Assembly (NCBI RefSeq): GCF_009870125.1
Contig: NC_046679.1
Coordinates: 5,766,001-5,830,000 of the forward strand
Origin: Drosophila pseudoobscura
Taxonomy: Eukaryota > Arthropoda > Insecta > Diptera > Drosophilidae
DNA length: 64,000 nucleotides
Direction: 5' to 3'
Part shown: positions 37,664-50,552 of the stretch, piece by piece
How positions within the stretch are numbered: position 1 is the stretch's first letter
Layout of the letters: every line of letters begins with the position of its first letter
The notes under the pieces: generated by a model
Databases searched by the model: none
The model's input: the letters and a program-made list of their open reading frames with translations, nothing else
What the model was told of the DNA's origin: nothing
Position numbers and translations under genes: made by a program

Positions 37664-37806
37664 TCAGTTGAATTATATTTTGTCTAGCGTGCGGACGTGC
37701 TGTGGATTCACACTCAGCCTGCTCCCACAACAAATACTTGTTTAAAACTGTGCGAAAAGAAAAGCGCGAGCTAAAGAAGTTAAAAGCTACTTGGTCAAGG
37801 AAACAG
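37664..37806 (+). other. Candidate non-coding first exon of Desat1
   Basis: A consensus initiator TCAGTT lies at 37664-37669 (start at A37666). The sequence then runs as a GC-richer leader to a donor AAACAG|GTTGGT at 37806. The acceptor would be TTGAAG ending at 40443, giving an intron of about 2.6 kb and a leader that reaches the Desat1 start codon 11 nt later. A 5' UTR intron is expected for this gene. Confidence 0.4.
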
Positions 37807-40443
37807 GTTGGTGGTTAGCCGTGGACTATTCCAGATGTCATGTACATGTGTATGTCTGTGGCCAGTGACTTGTTGAGCCATTTCAACAGGATTTTTGTGT
37901 CTAGTGTTTACGTAAAAGCCCCAGGCGCCAGAAAAGCGAAGCAAGAAATTACAACAATGCTCTACACTGTTCTACATCTCATTTCCTCTGCGCATTTTAT
38001 CTCCGATACTTGCTATATACAAATACTATGTACTCTATACCATACAATACTTTGTATGTATGCGTAGTTCGTAGTTCGATCTCCCTCTGCGATATATTGT
38101 TGTTCCTCTTGTGCTTAGCGATTGCTCTTCAAACTCCAACTGGACGATCTTGGGGTCGAGTTTTTAAACAGCCACCACTCTGTGGTTCGTCAAGGTTTCA
38201 GTTTAACGGTCAAAGTGTTTAGCGGAAGGTTAGATGTCAGCCTCTTATTTTTTATTTTTCGGTTAGTTTTGAGTGCTCGCCCATTAAGACTTAAAAAAAA
38301 GGGGATGGGCGCCGGGTTTACGTTGACTTCATTAATTCACTTGCTTTTACTATGTAATCGCTTTTCCTGGTAAGCTAAACCGCTTTGTATTTTTTGTGCT
38401 TTTGTTTACTGAACTTTGACAATAATTAAACGGGCACTTAGCATTGCAAATTGGAGTTAAACCCGGACAACCAACTAAATTCGTAATGGGAATTGCAAAT
38501 TAAATGTACATACATATTGTTCGGCGAGAATTCAACAAAATGAAATAATTTCTCACTTCATTTACACCAGGTTCGCATGTCTGACTAAACCAATTAAATG
38601 TTTTAAGTTCGATGAATATTTCTATGTACCCATTGTCCACGGGTTGAAGCAAGCTCCAGTGACCGACCCAAGAAGCGTAGCACTGCATCACGCCTTTGCA
38701 ACGTGATTCCGGGGTCTCTAGAGAACAAACTACATACATACGTACATACATATGTTTGCATATACATAATTGTCCCTCTCTCTCTTTCTCTCTATCTCCA
38801 ACTCGCGCTGGGCTGTACTTTCTTCTCTCCCACGCTACCCAATAAATGAGAATGGCATACAAACAGAGAGACAGACAACACGTCGACATATTTCAAGTTC
38901 AATGCGCGACTCACATTTTTTATTGGTATTGGTCATTAGTGCGTTTGTTTGCCGGTTTTTGGTCAAATTGGCTCTCCCAGTGCCTACAAGAACGAACAGC
39001 TGTTTGTCATGCCACCTCTCTCTCTCTCCGTCTGGCTGTGAAAAAGCTTTCAGATGTGATCTGATTTACACTTACACACTTTTAAGCGCCTGCATGTACA
39101 GTGCGGAATTTTTCTTAGTATTTCCCTCTACTATTTCTCTTTCTACCTTCTTTTCTGTCGTTCCTAAGCGTGCGTCTTTTCTCGCATGAGCATCGTATGA
39201 TTCAAAAGCTTTTTCCTTGACACAGGTTCACGTGTTCAATTGGGTAATATTCCTATTGTTTTTGTTTGCAATTGTTTTTCAACTGACGAAATCGGCAATA
39301 GACACATCATAATTATAATTCGTATGTGAGTAACACCTGACTGCGAGTAGATATGCATGCATTGAGCTAATAGCAACCATCACCAGACACGTGTCCGTCC
39401 GGTCGTGCATACTGATTAGATTAGACCAATAATGCTGTTGGACTAGACATACATTATAAATGTTAGCCCTGACCTTAGCAGCTGTACAAAAGTATTAATA
39501 GACAGATCGCTGAAATGGCCAAAAATTGTTTAATCTAATCGTGTCCAGCGCGCAGAGCGCACACCTGCAAAAGCTACTTCTCACCCCCGAAGACTTTAGA
39601 GCTTAAATGTGTAAGAGTGAGGACGAGAGCCGGAGCGAAAGCTTTTATACATTTGCCGCAAGAGTTCGTCGTGCGAATTTATACAAATCGGTTTTAAAAG
39701 CGGCTCGTCCGTATCTGTGCAAAAATTCGTATAAATTTGTATTAGGTAAAACATCACAGGGAACACAAATCTAAGCAATAACAAATGTTGAGGAAGTGGA
39801 TTTTTGACTGACTATATATACATACATATGTATGTACATATATTGCTATATAGTGCTCGTCCGATTCGCAATTCTTGCTAATTTTCTGTACGGTACTGCT
39901 ACATGAGTGTGTGTGTATAACAAAGCATGCCCAAATTTATTGAGCCAGTAATTTTCCACAAGCAATTCACAAAAGCCGCCTGCCTGCCCATAGCTGAAGC
40001 TCAGCTCAGTTCAGATTAAACGCTCTGCCAGGAAGTCGGTTCAATCACTTAACCTTGGGACAAGGCAAAGGCAAGGTTCCCAGTGACCCATATGTACGCT
40101 TTCTCACACCAGTGTTTTCATTATTCACGCTTTGGAATCCTTTTGACTTTGTCAAGGATGTCCGCCACCTGTATTGATTTTTTTAGCTTTGTTCTGCGAC
40201 TAGTCTAGGCTAGCCAGCGTTTCAGCAAAACGTATTTGTCAAGACGACGAATGCTAAACAACACGGCTGGCCTCAAGGTGTAAGCAATAGAGACAGGTCT
40301 GCAAATGGCAGCAATAAAAACTTGGAGTCGCTGCCTTCTGCCTCCACCCAAAGCGTGTCAAGTCCAAAAGCTAATTGCTTAACCCCTCCGAATGCTGGTA
40401 ACAAAACACTAATTAAATTGTTATTTTCTTGTTTTACTTGAAG
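37807..40443 (+). other. Presumed first intron of Desat1
   Basis: Non-coding and AT-rich, with TACA/CATA simple repeats near 38731-38760 and 39818-39840, CT-rich runs near 38775-38800 and 39018-39030, and a minus-strand TATA/initiator pair near 39618-39649. No coding gene is recognised. Confidence 0.35.
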
Positions 40444-40454
40444 GTTGATGCAAT

Positions 40455-42039
40455 ATGCCGCCCAACGCCCATGCCGGTGCCCAGTCCATCACGGACTCGC
40501 TGATCGCCGCAGCTAATGCAGCCGCCGATTCCGATCAGAGCCTCACAAAACTGCAGCAGGACTCCACGGGTGTGCTCTTCGAGTGCGATGTGGAGACCAC
40601 CGATGGCGGACTCGTCAAGGACATTCTCCCGATGAAGAAGGCGGACAAGCGTAAAATGAAGCTCGTCTGGCGCAACATCATTGCCTTTGGATACTTGCAT
40701 TTGGCTGCACTCTACGGCGCCTATCTGATGATCACCTCGGCAAAGTGGGAGACAATCGGCCTAGGTAAGAGATCCCGTTATGGTCATCTTTACAGCGCGT
40801 GCCGGACGCTTGAATATACAAAAGCTATCAGTGTTTGTGATCCATTCGAGTCCAGCACTGATAACCTTCGTTAAGTGGCACCTATGGACGACGACTAGGC
40901 AGAACACGCGTAGACTGCTGATTAGTCGGGCTTCAATGCAAATTCAGTCACTCTGCTATCCGTATTATATTTAAGCATATTCTTGGGATGTGTTTACATT
41001 TTAAATGATCGATTTATAACCTTTTGTTGGTTTTTTAACGACTCAGACAATAATTTAAATTTGTTTTGATACTTGCAGCTTACATCTTATATGCTGTGTC
41101 CGGATTGGGAATCACTGCTGGCGCCCATCGTCTCTGGGCTCATCGTTCATACAAGGCAAAGTGGCCGCTGCGTTTGATTCTGGCCACCTTCAACACCATC
41201 GCCTTCCAGGATGCCGCCTATCACTGGGCGCGTGATCATCGTGTGCATCACAAGTACTCGGAGACGGATGCCGATCCCCACAATGCCACCCGTGGCTTCT
41301 TTTTCTCGCACATTGGATGGTTGCTGTGCAAGAAGCATCCCGAGGTGAAAGCCAAGGGTAAGGGTGTTGATCTATCTGATCTGCGCAAGGATTCCATATT
41401 GATGTTCCAGAAGAAGTAAGTGGACGCCATCCAGCCATTGATTGCGAAATCTAACCCTATCTCGATTTCAGATACTACATGATCCTGATGCCTTTGGCTT
41501 GCTTTATTCTGCCCACGATGATTCCCATGTACTTCTGGAACGAGACGTTTGTGAATGCGTGGTTTGTGGCCACCATGTTCCGTTGGTGTTTCATCCTGAA
41601 CGTGACCTGGCTGGTAAACAGTGCTGCCCACAAGTTCGGTGGTCGTCCCTATGACAAGTATGTATCTATATATTGATTAGACTGTTTGGTTTTGAACTAA
41701 TGATCTTTTTCGTTTTACAGAGAGATCAGCCCTTCTCAGAACATTTCCGTTGCTGTTCTTGCCTTCGGTGAGGGCTGGCATAACTATCATCATGTGTTCC
41801 CCTGGGATTACAAGACGGCCGAGTTTGGCAAATACTCCCTTAACTTCACCACCGCCTTCATTGACTTCTTCGCCAAGATTGGCTGGGCCTACGACCTGAA
41901 GACCGTCTCCCCGGAGATCATCAAGAAGCGTGTGAAGCGCACTGGTGACGGCACTCACGCCACTTGGGGTTGGGGCGACACCGATCAGCCAAAGGAGGAG
42001 ATCGATGATGCGCTGATTATTCACAAGAAGAGCGAATAG
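40455..42039 (+). CDS. Desat1: Acyl-CoA delta-9 desaturase, Desat1
   Basis: Four coding exons: 40455-40764, 41079-41415, 41472-41657 and 41721-42039; 383 aa, the length of the D. melanogaster protein. It is an ER delta-9 desaturase of palmitate and stearate needed for membrane lipids and for hydrocarbon pheromones. Its His boxes HRLWAH, HRVHH and HNYHH are intact. The N-terminal MPPNAHAGAQSI and C-terminal LIIHKKSE match Desat1. The lysine pair near the C-terminus could help ER retention. An out-of-frame ATG lies at 40448, seven bases before the start, opening a 22-codon overlapping upstream ORF that ends at 40516. Exon joints are the same as in Desat2. Confidence 0.95.
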
Positions 42040-44066
42040 GCGAGCCAAAAAACTAGCGAGCGAGCAATAGGATGCTGATCAGGGAGGGTTTAGCCGAAAA
42101 TCAATCAAAACCAACACAATTTTCCATTTTGCAAATGTCCGAAAAACATTTCCTTAGCAGCATATAAAAACAAAAAGAAGCAAAAAACCATTTAATTAAT
42201 TCTAAGATAAAACGTTGATGATAAATGTTTGTTGTTTATCGAAAACTCTATACCGTCTGTGTTAATCCAGCTCTGGAAATGTTTTTTTTCGCTCTGGAAT
42301 TGCTTTTGAAGACAGACAGAAACTATCTTTAAATTTACAATTGCTTACATTTGATTAAAAAAAACCTGTATATTGAGAGTTGTAATTCCATCGTACAATT
42401 GAGTCAAATTTGAGCTTTTCATTCGATATTATTTTGGAGTTCATAATGGAAAAGGAAAGTGGAGGAGATATTTTCAGTTAAAAACTAAAATTAATTAATA
42501 CACATACACATTAAAAGTGAACTTTCTGTTTCAAAACGAGAAATACCTGCAAACGAAAGATTTTAGTATTTAGAGTAAGCCAGAAACCATACAAGAGGAA
42601 TAATCCATAAACTAATATAAATATAAATACATATACATATATTATAAAATAAACGATCGATGTTAGCACACGAAAAGAAATCTTCACGTACACATTTGAT
42701 ATTTCTTTAAATGTTAACAAATAAAGTGAGAAAACGAATTTCTGTGTATTTGCCACGGATGTTGCCTGGTAATTTCCGGCCAAAGATCTCAAGCGAGTGC
42801 TCAAGTGTTCCACCGGACTTCCCCAACCACTGGAAATCTTTGTGCAAGTTAATGTGGTTTTGATGAAATAAATTAAATTTGCGCGCGAATATCGTACTTG
42901 GTTATCGAAAGCTTCGAGCGTGTGAGGCTTGGGAATTTATCTCTCTCTCAGACTTTGTGAAAAGAGAGGGTATAGAATTCTCATTCGAAAATTGCTGCAA
43001 AGAGGTCTACCTTGTATTAATGTACCTTGCAAGCCAATACCGACAAACACTTGGGAATACACTGGGAAAAAATATACAATTATTGAAATCTCAACGAAGT
43101 TTTGCAGTCTATGTTTTTTATAGATACTGGGTTTTTGTATCAGTATCGAGATATATGTACAGGAATCTAATTTAATGAATGAATAGATACAAAAAATTCA
43201 CTCTAAGAAAAAGGTCTTATCAATTATATTTAAAACCAGCTTGGAATAGGTTATAAAAATGTCCATACTCCATAAATATGAAGTTGATATGTAGCAAATA
43301 TGTAGTTACCATAAACAAACCAATAAAAGGAGTCCTTAAAATTAGCCCAACGTTTAGAAAATTGATTCATCAATCGGATGAAATTATAGTTTTTGTATTG
43401 GGAGTCCTAGCCAGCTAGTAATATTAAGCCGAATATCAAATTTGCGGATTTGCCAATCATGGACGAAGAACGATTAACCCATTGTCGACCAGTAACTGTT
43501 TATATACACCTACAAATATTATGAAACTTGAACTATTTAAGCGCAGTTCAGTTAAAAGATATCGTAGTGTTTTTCTTGTAAGTAAAGAGTAACATTAACC
43601 AATTGTAATTTTTCGGAGGCTTAATTCAAGTTGTGCGCTTGTTTAAATAGAAGGGGCTTCAGTGGGCTAAGCTCATTCAATCGTGTGTCGTGATAGCTGC
43701 TATCTGTTTTATTATTGCTTTCAACCGTCGTCGTGTAAACACTGCATTTAAATACTGTGGTGCGTGTGTTTTGGTTTGGGTTTTTGCGTGTTTTTGTTTC
43801 ATTTCCAATTGAAGCCATTCACATTTAGTTGTTGTTTTAACAAGTGTTTAATATATATGCAGATGCTCAAAATTAATTACCGTGTACAAGCAAACTAATC
43901 ATCAACCAGAACCGATCCGAACCGAATCTATACCCACGCCCCCTCGCGTTGAGCGCCATTGTCGTCGGTCGGAGGCTCTGACGTCGCCAATGTAAATGCA
44001 GTACACAACGTTAAAGTAAAATAATTGCATTCCATTCGACAAAGAGCTCAGAGCAGAGGCAGCATA
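42040..44066. other. Desat1 3' UTR and upstream region of the MFSD11-like gene
   Basis: AT-rich. AATAAA-type signals near 42647 and 42720 suggest a Desat1 3' UTR of about 600-700 nt. A partial copy of the dispersed repeat lies at 43354-43545. No coding gene is recognised. Confidence 0.4.
43354..43545 (+). repeat. Dispersed repeat, copy 4 (partial, interrupted)
   Basis: Shares with copy 1 the block GTAGAAAATTGATTCACTAATCGGAT (here diverged as TTAGAAAATTGATTCATCAA and then TCGGATGAAATTATAG), CTAGCCAGCTAGTAAtATT, CCGAATATCAAA and, after an unrelated insertion of about 65 bp, ATTATGAAACTTGAA. The promoter half (GAGGGTC ... GGTCACACT) is missing, and no gene starts here. Confidence 0.5.
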
Positions 44067-45831
44067 ATGGATAGGAAATTCCTGATGATTCTCGTCCTGG
44101 GCTGCGGCTTCATGTTCGTTTTTACTGCGTTCCAAACTATGTGCAACATTGAGGTAAGAGAAGAGCCAGCCCCAGTCCCAGTCCATGTGTGTTGTGTGTT
44201 TCCCCTTGTCCCGTTTTCCGTGTGTTGGTATCTGGCATCCGTCCGTCTCCCTTTCTCTTGCAGGGGCTGGTGTGTATGTATGCGTGGGCGTTGTTGACAT
44301 CCTTGCTACTGGCATTTTCGTCCTTGTCCTTGCCAATATACGTTCTAGTATCCTTGGCCCTACCCTACCCTGCCCCACACACAGCACAGTTACTCCGACG
44401 CACACAGAGGCCGAGGACTACCACACCACTACACTACCCCTCCATCATTAATTGAGTAAATTACCCTGATTTGGAGCAGTGCACATAAAATGGGGAGGAA
44501 TTCATTCTATTTTCATTCTGTTTTCCCTTAGTACAGCGCTCAAAGTTCATAAATCATGAATCCATTGTTCTCGCTGTAATACTCATGATTGAGATTGAGC
44601 CAGTAAAATGTGATGGCGGTCTGGCCCATCAATTGATAAGATGCAAACAAAGGCACTTGGCAGCTTATAAGCCTCAGCCTCAGGCCACAGAAAATCAGCG
44701 TTCGTTATGAATGGAAAATGGAAGTTGACCCCAAGAGGTCATATTTCAATTAGGGTTAACTCTACTGGAGCGACACGCCCCCTTATCAGACATTGTTACC
44801 CGTTATCTGGTAACGGCGATTAGTTAATTAATATGAGCAAATAATTACAATTACAATTGTCAACCTGCACTACTTCTGATGATTATTGGCAAATATGATA
44901 ATAGATATCAATAGATAACTCAAACAACGGGTTTATTTGCTTATTATCTATTCCGACTAATCAGCGCAAAAAAGATCAAGGCCAAGCCGTGCTAAAAATT
45001 AACCGGAAAAGATCTACCTATATCTGCTATAACGTTATATAGACGGGATTTACCTCTACTCGTATGTGCATGTACATATATGGCTAAGAAATAGTTGTTG
45101 TTTGTTTTATTGCTTTTCATTACGTATGCGCAAAGCATACAGCGTTCTTTTTTATAAATGAAACTCCAGCCCGAAACCGGCTACAAACTGCGACGCAGCA
45201 TTCATTGTTTTGCGTTTAAATTCAAGCATTTTGTTATGGTTCAATGGACTGTTGCTGTTCCACAGCACCTTACCTTCTGAAAAGTCCCGCAGAGAAATAA
45301 TTTGTATCGAATGACTGTACTACACAGTACAGTAAGTACTCATAATTATCCGATCGGAATACTCTCACTTTTGTGTGGCTTTTTTAATGTGATGGCGATG
45401 GTGTGGCCTTTCAGCACGGACGGCGGCGCATGCGCAATGCCCTCTAGTTAGTGTTTTATTTTTTTTTATATTTAAAAAATGTATAAACAATTTACTACGC
45501 TGCTTGGCGCTTTGTTTCTTACAACAACAAGAGCCCAAGCCAAAGCCAGTTGGAATGCCAGAGCAAGGCGTGCTTTAACGAACCACCAATCTATCGATCG
45601 AAAAGCGTCTCAACAGTGAAGCAAGGCCTTGGCTTATATGGTGCAATCACTCTATGGAGCTGGATGAATGCAGAACACTTGGCTCTTGCGGGAATATTAA
45701 TATCCGCAAGCAGTGACTGCCACATGATTGCGCAATCAAAATCAAATGAGAGTCAAAACAGACAGCAGAAACGCGTCAAACGCGACGCCAACAACTCTTT
45801 CAATGTCATTGCAATTGCATACACACTCACC

Positions 45832-45885
<54 letters not shown>

Positions 45886-48800
45886 CACAGGCATCAAGGC
45901 TTCAAGGCCGCGTCAGCAGTGAGTGTAAAGAGCGAGCCAGGTTGACCAACATACATACATATGCACACTTTCATTACGTTCATGTACATGTACATGAAAT
46001 ATACATACATATGCATGAGTGGGGGGGGGGGCACTCGGAGCACCTGCGCTTGCGCCTGCGCCCCGCTGAAAACATAACACAAACAGCCGTTAGGCGCCTG
46101 CCTCCACTTACACAACAACAACAACATAAAGTGGGTGTGCTAGCGACGAGCCCACAATTTCCCAGCAACGACTGCGCTGCCTGCATCGCAGCAGAGTGCA
46201 ACAATGTCTAGCCAACAGCAAACGGCAACAACAACAACAAATAAAATCGAAACTTGTTTCTGCATTTTTCGAACCTTTTGAGAGTCGTTGTTCCAGTTTG
46301 ATTTGCGTAATAAATCAGTAATCGAATATATGTATATGGGGCCTGGTCTGGCCCGGCCTGCATTCTCCAGCAATTCATTGCAGCTTTCTTTTTATTGCAT
46401 TTGGGTTTCCCTTCGATCAGTGTTTACCCAAAACTTGACCCAGATCTCATCTACGTCCCTCTGGGGTCCCCCAATCAAAAGATCTTCAATAAAAGTTTAT
46501 TAGCAGCTGATAAGGATAGATGGCACTTGAGAGTCGAGTGCTCTTATCAGTATCATGTTATGGCCATTGAGCTGCTTCATAAAGTTAGTCTAGTATACAC
46601 ATATATAGGTTAATGCATAATCGGTGAATGGTAAGAATAAAACCATTATAACATACACCACATGTACAATGTTTGTGGATTGCCGTAGAAAAAATGAAAG
46701 TCCCCAAAGCATTTTTTCTTAGCATTGAGCCAACAACTTCCTGTTCTAGGCAGTTCCTGCATTCCATTACACTGTCTGAGCACTTCCGTTTCCAAAAGCA
46801 CATCCGGATTGGGGGGGGGAGAGTGTCTACAATGCAGAAAATTAAAGCTTGCATCGGAATGTTTGACTTTCACGTCCACTACCTGACGCACAGTACTGTG
46901 TATGGGGCTATCGAGCGTTTTCGAAGTGCTGGTGCCGAGAACTGCATCGAGTACAGTACTGATAATGCAGCACAGCTCTGCTCTCATGTTGGACTTCAAA
47001 ATGGGCACAAGGACCAGACCAGACCGGGCCAGTGTCAGCTAATTGATGCAAATCGAAATCGAAATCGTGTCAGAGTCAGAATTCAGCTGCGAGATAGCGA
47101 TATCATTCCACGGTGCATTCAGATGCGTCCTTTCAAATGGAAAATTACCAAACCGAAAACATGTTTCGTACATATTCATTGAGCTAGTATTTTTCCATTC
47201 ATATTCAGCTTCAGAATGCGGTCTGCCTCAGAAGAATTGCAGCATTGCACTTGAATTTTCTTGCAGAGTGCAATCGCATTCAATATTGCAAGTAATTAAA
47301 ATTATTGGAGGAGGTGCTGCGCTGTATGTACTGTACTGTATGGGAACAGGGCAACTTTTTGTTCTCAATAAATGCATCCGGACAAGAAATACCTGTATTT
47401 TAAGCTCATTTTGTACTTGAATCGAGAACACGTTTTGTATATAACATTTAAAACATATATTATTTGAGACCAGAACCCTCCATTGCCGGTTCATTGGCAT
47501 GCATAAAACAAAAAGCGGCACGTTTTCGAAATGATAATTAATGTATTTCTATCCGATTTCATCCACAGAAAACTATACTGGACAGCATTTCCCAGGAAGA
47601 TGATACCTTCAAGGGCGAGGGCTACACAAGTCTGGCCATTATTTATCTATTCTTTTCGCTCTCCAACTGGCTGGCACCGTCCTTCATATCGTTTACGGGA
47701 CCTAGAGTGGCCATGGTGGTAGGAGCACTGACATATACGTGAGTGGATCCATACAGGAATTCAAAATGGTTCAGTAAATACGAATATTCTCTTCTTTTTC
47801 TTAGAGCCTTTATGATTACCTTTATGTTCCCATCGACGGTGCTGTTGTATGTGGGCAGCGCAGTGCTCGGACTCGGTGCTTCCATCACTTGGACTGGACA
47901 GGGAACTTATCTGGCGCGGTGCAGTGAATCGACAACCATATCACGCAACTCCGGCGTCTTCTGGGCCCTCCTTCAGTGCAGCATGTTCATCGGCAATCTG
48001 TTTGTGTACTACCAGTTCCAGGACAAGACACGTATCGACAAGGAAACCCGGAATCTGGTCATAGGGGTGCTCACTGTGATTGCCGTGCTGGGAATCGTGT
48101 TTTTGGCTGCCTTGCGCTCTATGCCCGACAACGCCGAGCACGACAATGAGTTGGAGCAGAAACATACGGGCTGGGACCAGGCCATGTATGCCCTGAAGTC
48201 GGCAGGACAACTCTTCTTTACCAAGAAGATGCTGCTCCTTAGCTTGGCTTTCTTCTACACAGGTCCGACCAGCCTCCTCTCTTAACATCGAATTGCTAAT
48301 TGCGTCTTGCTTGCTTTACAGGGCTGGAACTGTCCTTCTTTAGTGGTGTCTTTGGCTCCGCAATTGGCTTTACCACGAAAATAGCTGAAACGCCCAAAGA
48401 GATTGTTGGCCTCGTGGGAATTTGCATTGGCGCAGGAGAAGTTTTCGGAGGAGGACTTTTTGGAATACTGGGCAACAAGACAACACGCTTTGGACGCGAT
48501 CCCATCGTAATTGTTGGCTACATTATGCACATGGCGGCCTTCTTCATGACGTTTATTAATCTGCCGAACAGCGCACCATTCAAAGATACCACCGATGTAT
48601 CGTACCTGGAAACGCCCAGCGCGAGCATTGCCCTGGTCTGTGCTTTCCTTCTTGGTCTGGGCGATGCCTGCTTTAACACCCAGATCTACTCGATGCTGGG
48701 GGGCGAATATGTGAACAATGCCGTGGGCGCTTTTGCCCTATTTAAGTTCACACAATCTGTGGCGGCGGCCATTAGCTTTTTCTACTCCTCACATTTCGGG

Positions 48801-48917
48801 CTGTACGTCCAGTTGGCCATACTTGTAGTCACTGGCACCATAGGCACCATTGCCTTTGTCTTCGTCGAGTGGGGCTTCAAGCGACAGCATCGCGAGCAGG
48901 AGGCCCTGGACAAGTAA
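44067..48917 (+). CDS. CG18549: MFS transporter, UNC93-like (MFSD11 type)
   Basis: Four exons: 44067-44153, 47569-47738, 47805-48262 and 48322-48917; 436 aa with about 11-12 membrane helices. The first exon holds helix 1 (FLMILVLGCGFMFVFTAF). Later segments include TSLAIIYLFFSLSNWLAPSF, VGSAVLGLGASITWTGQG and GLELSFFSGVFGSAIGF, all characteristic of MFSD11/UNC93-like proteins. The substrate is unknown. Intron 1 is 3.4 kb. The donor of the last intron is weak (ACAG|GTCCGA), yet the frame joins well to GG|CTGGAACTG and the broken copy downstream has the same exon border. A duplicated fragment of exons 3-4 lies at 51184-51484. The symbol is from memory. Confidence 0.88.
44154..47568 (+). other. 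First intron of the MFSD11-like gene, with microsatellites
   Basis: This 3.4-kb intron carries a perfect CA repeat of about 45 bp (45835-45880), a G10 run (46021-46030), a G8 run near 46813, ACA triplets near 46115-46130 and 46210-46240, and CATA/TACA runs near 45951-45963 and 46001-46011. No nested gene is recognised on either strand. Confidence 0.6.
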
Positions 48918-49866
48918 GGGGCCTAGAGGCCGGGCCTGTGTGTTAAACCTAGTATTAGCTGAAGAAATTCCGTTTAGGGCTAGCAATCTTTGTCCAATGT
49001 TTGTTATATTCCTTGTGAGCGCGTTGAAATGCGTGCGACTGCGTCGTCTTCCTAGACAATAACTGATTATTGATTGTTGTTGTGCGCTAATGTTGCTATA
49101 TGTATTTTAATGTTAAAATTCCAAAACGAAACGTAATTATAAATCTAGTTGTCTATATGTTTTTATATGTGTGTATTGTATATGTATGTGCGTTTATTTA
49201 TTTTAAGCAACGATGTGCAATTGTAAATTAAACCACAGATTTTGAGTATTAGTAAGTTCTTCAAAGGCCGTGCATGAGAAGCACAAGCGAAGAGAAATAT
49301 ATAAAGAATTTTAAGACAATGTCTTTTAATGCGTGGTGTTTATTTCTTTTTGTTTGTTTCAGACTGTGTGAGGAGTGAGATTTTTCTTGTGTGAAGGTGT
49401 TTTCCTAGGCTACATATGTGGGGCGACTTCACATATTTATACCCGATATAGCCATGTCTGTCCTAGATCTCAGAGACTATAAGAGCGAGAGCATCCAAAT
49501 TCAGCCCCGTCCCCACAAATGACGAAGATATGTAAGTGACCCCCACAATATTGATGATACGAGAAACCCAAAAACGGAGAATCTCAGAAGAAGCAACAAA
49601 TGAAATTTAACCAAATTTTGTTTGGCACAAAATCAATGTGAATCTTGTGAACCGACATATATTGCATAAATTATATGAATTATATGCTCACACAGAACAT
49701 ATATGTATACTGATTAAGTACCGAGTATAAAGTACAGACTTTATTCCTCGCTTCATTTGAGTTGGTTAGAATCCATTGTAATTTTAATGATTAATATTGC
49801 AATTTATTAACTTATTTTGTAGTCAGCCAGCAATTGAGGGCTGCGTCCTGATGGTCTTCAGCCGTC
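48918..49866. other. 3' UTR of the MFSD11-like gene and spacer; left end of duplicated block A
   Basis: From about 49143 the sequence matches 51702-51920 (CTAGTTGTCTATATGTTTTT, AACGATGTGCAATTG, TTGAGTATTAGTAAGTTCTT, GCGTGGTGTTTATT and more). This is the left part of a tandem duplication. The remainder shows no feature. Confidence 0.55.
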
Positions 49867-50361
49867 TCACTTCTCCTCGCACCACTGGTTCTCCTTGCGC
49901 TCCTTCTCTTCCTCGGCGGGAGTGAAGTCCTTCTTGATGTTGAAAGTCTTGCGTATTTCCTCTGGAGTCTTGCACATCATCATATTGGCCACGGTATTGC
50001 AAGACACCTCGAGCAAACCCTTGATATCCAGATAATTGGCGGCCTGCATTAGCCCGAAGAGTGTGCCCTGGTCTACCTTGAGGAATTCGGCATCCCACGG
50101 GATAATGTCGTCGGTGCGCTTCACCTTCTCGCGCTTCTCGTCCTCGTCAGGCGACTGGGGATCGTCTTTGTGGTATTCAGCCCACATCAGTACCTTACGC
50201 AGAATGGTCGAGCTCACATTCTTCAGAGGGACAACGGAATCCTCATCATTTTCCGAGACGCAATTCTCCAGCATTGCCTTGATAGTTCCGGAGCACTTTG
50301 CTATCTCGATGTCGGTTTCGAAGATTTCCATCTCCGCGGACTGCAGTTTAATGTTAGGCAT
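49867..50361 (-). CDS. SKP1-like protein, copy A
   Basis: A single-exon ORF of 164 aa. SKP1 links F-box proteins to Cul1 in SCF ubiquitin ligases. The N-terminal BTB/POZ-like half ([20 protein letters not shown]) and the C-terminal F-box-binding helices (DQGTLF...[34 protein letters not shown]) are clear. It differs from copy B (52165-52659) at ten residues. Seven of these fall between FxLMxAANY and RKTF, several at positions that are nearly invariant in SKP1: FEL became FGL, CKTVANM became CNTVANM, and RGK became MCK. The frame also stays open for 61 codons upstream to an ATG at 50544, as in copy B. The lack of introns suggests an origin by retroposition, as for several fly Skp paralogues. 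It may be under relaxed constraint. Confidence 0.85.
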   Translation of the reverse strand: MPNIKLQSAEMEIFETDIEIAKCSGTIKAMLENCVSENDEDSVVPLKNVSSTILRKVLMWAEYHKDDPQSPDEDEKREKVKRTDDIIPWDAEFLKVDQGTLFGLMQAANYLDIKGLLEVSCNTVANMMMCKTPEEIRKTFNIKKDFTPAEEEKERKENQWCEEK

Positions 50362-50552
50362 TTCGGTAATCGTTGAATGCTGCAAAAAAAGGTATTCAAG
50401 TATTTCAAGCAAAAATTTGAATGTTATGTTCATACGATTTGAAGCCAATTTGAGTGGAAAAACAAAGATAAAGATGGGAATACGACTATAACTTTGCGCC
50501 AAGTTGAGAAAAGTGTAGTTAAAATCGCACGTCAATATCGACATCGTTTAAG

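Noticed and set aside
28508-44066. LTR elements, retroviral or Polinton-like relics in the AT-rich regions
   Set aside because: I looked for reverse transcriptase, integrase, capsid or envelope signatures and paired terminal repeats and saw none.
45832-45881. His-Thr repeat ORFs
   Set aside because: They are translations of the CA microsatellite in the transporter intron.
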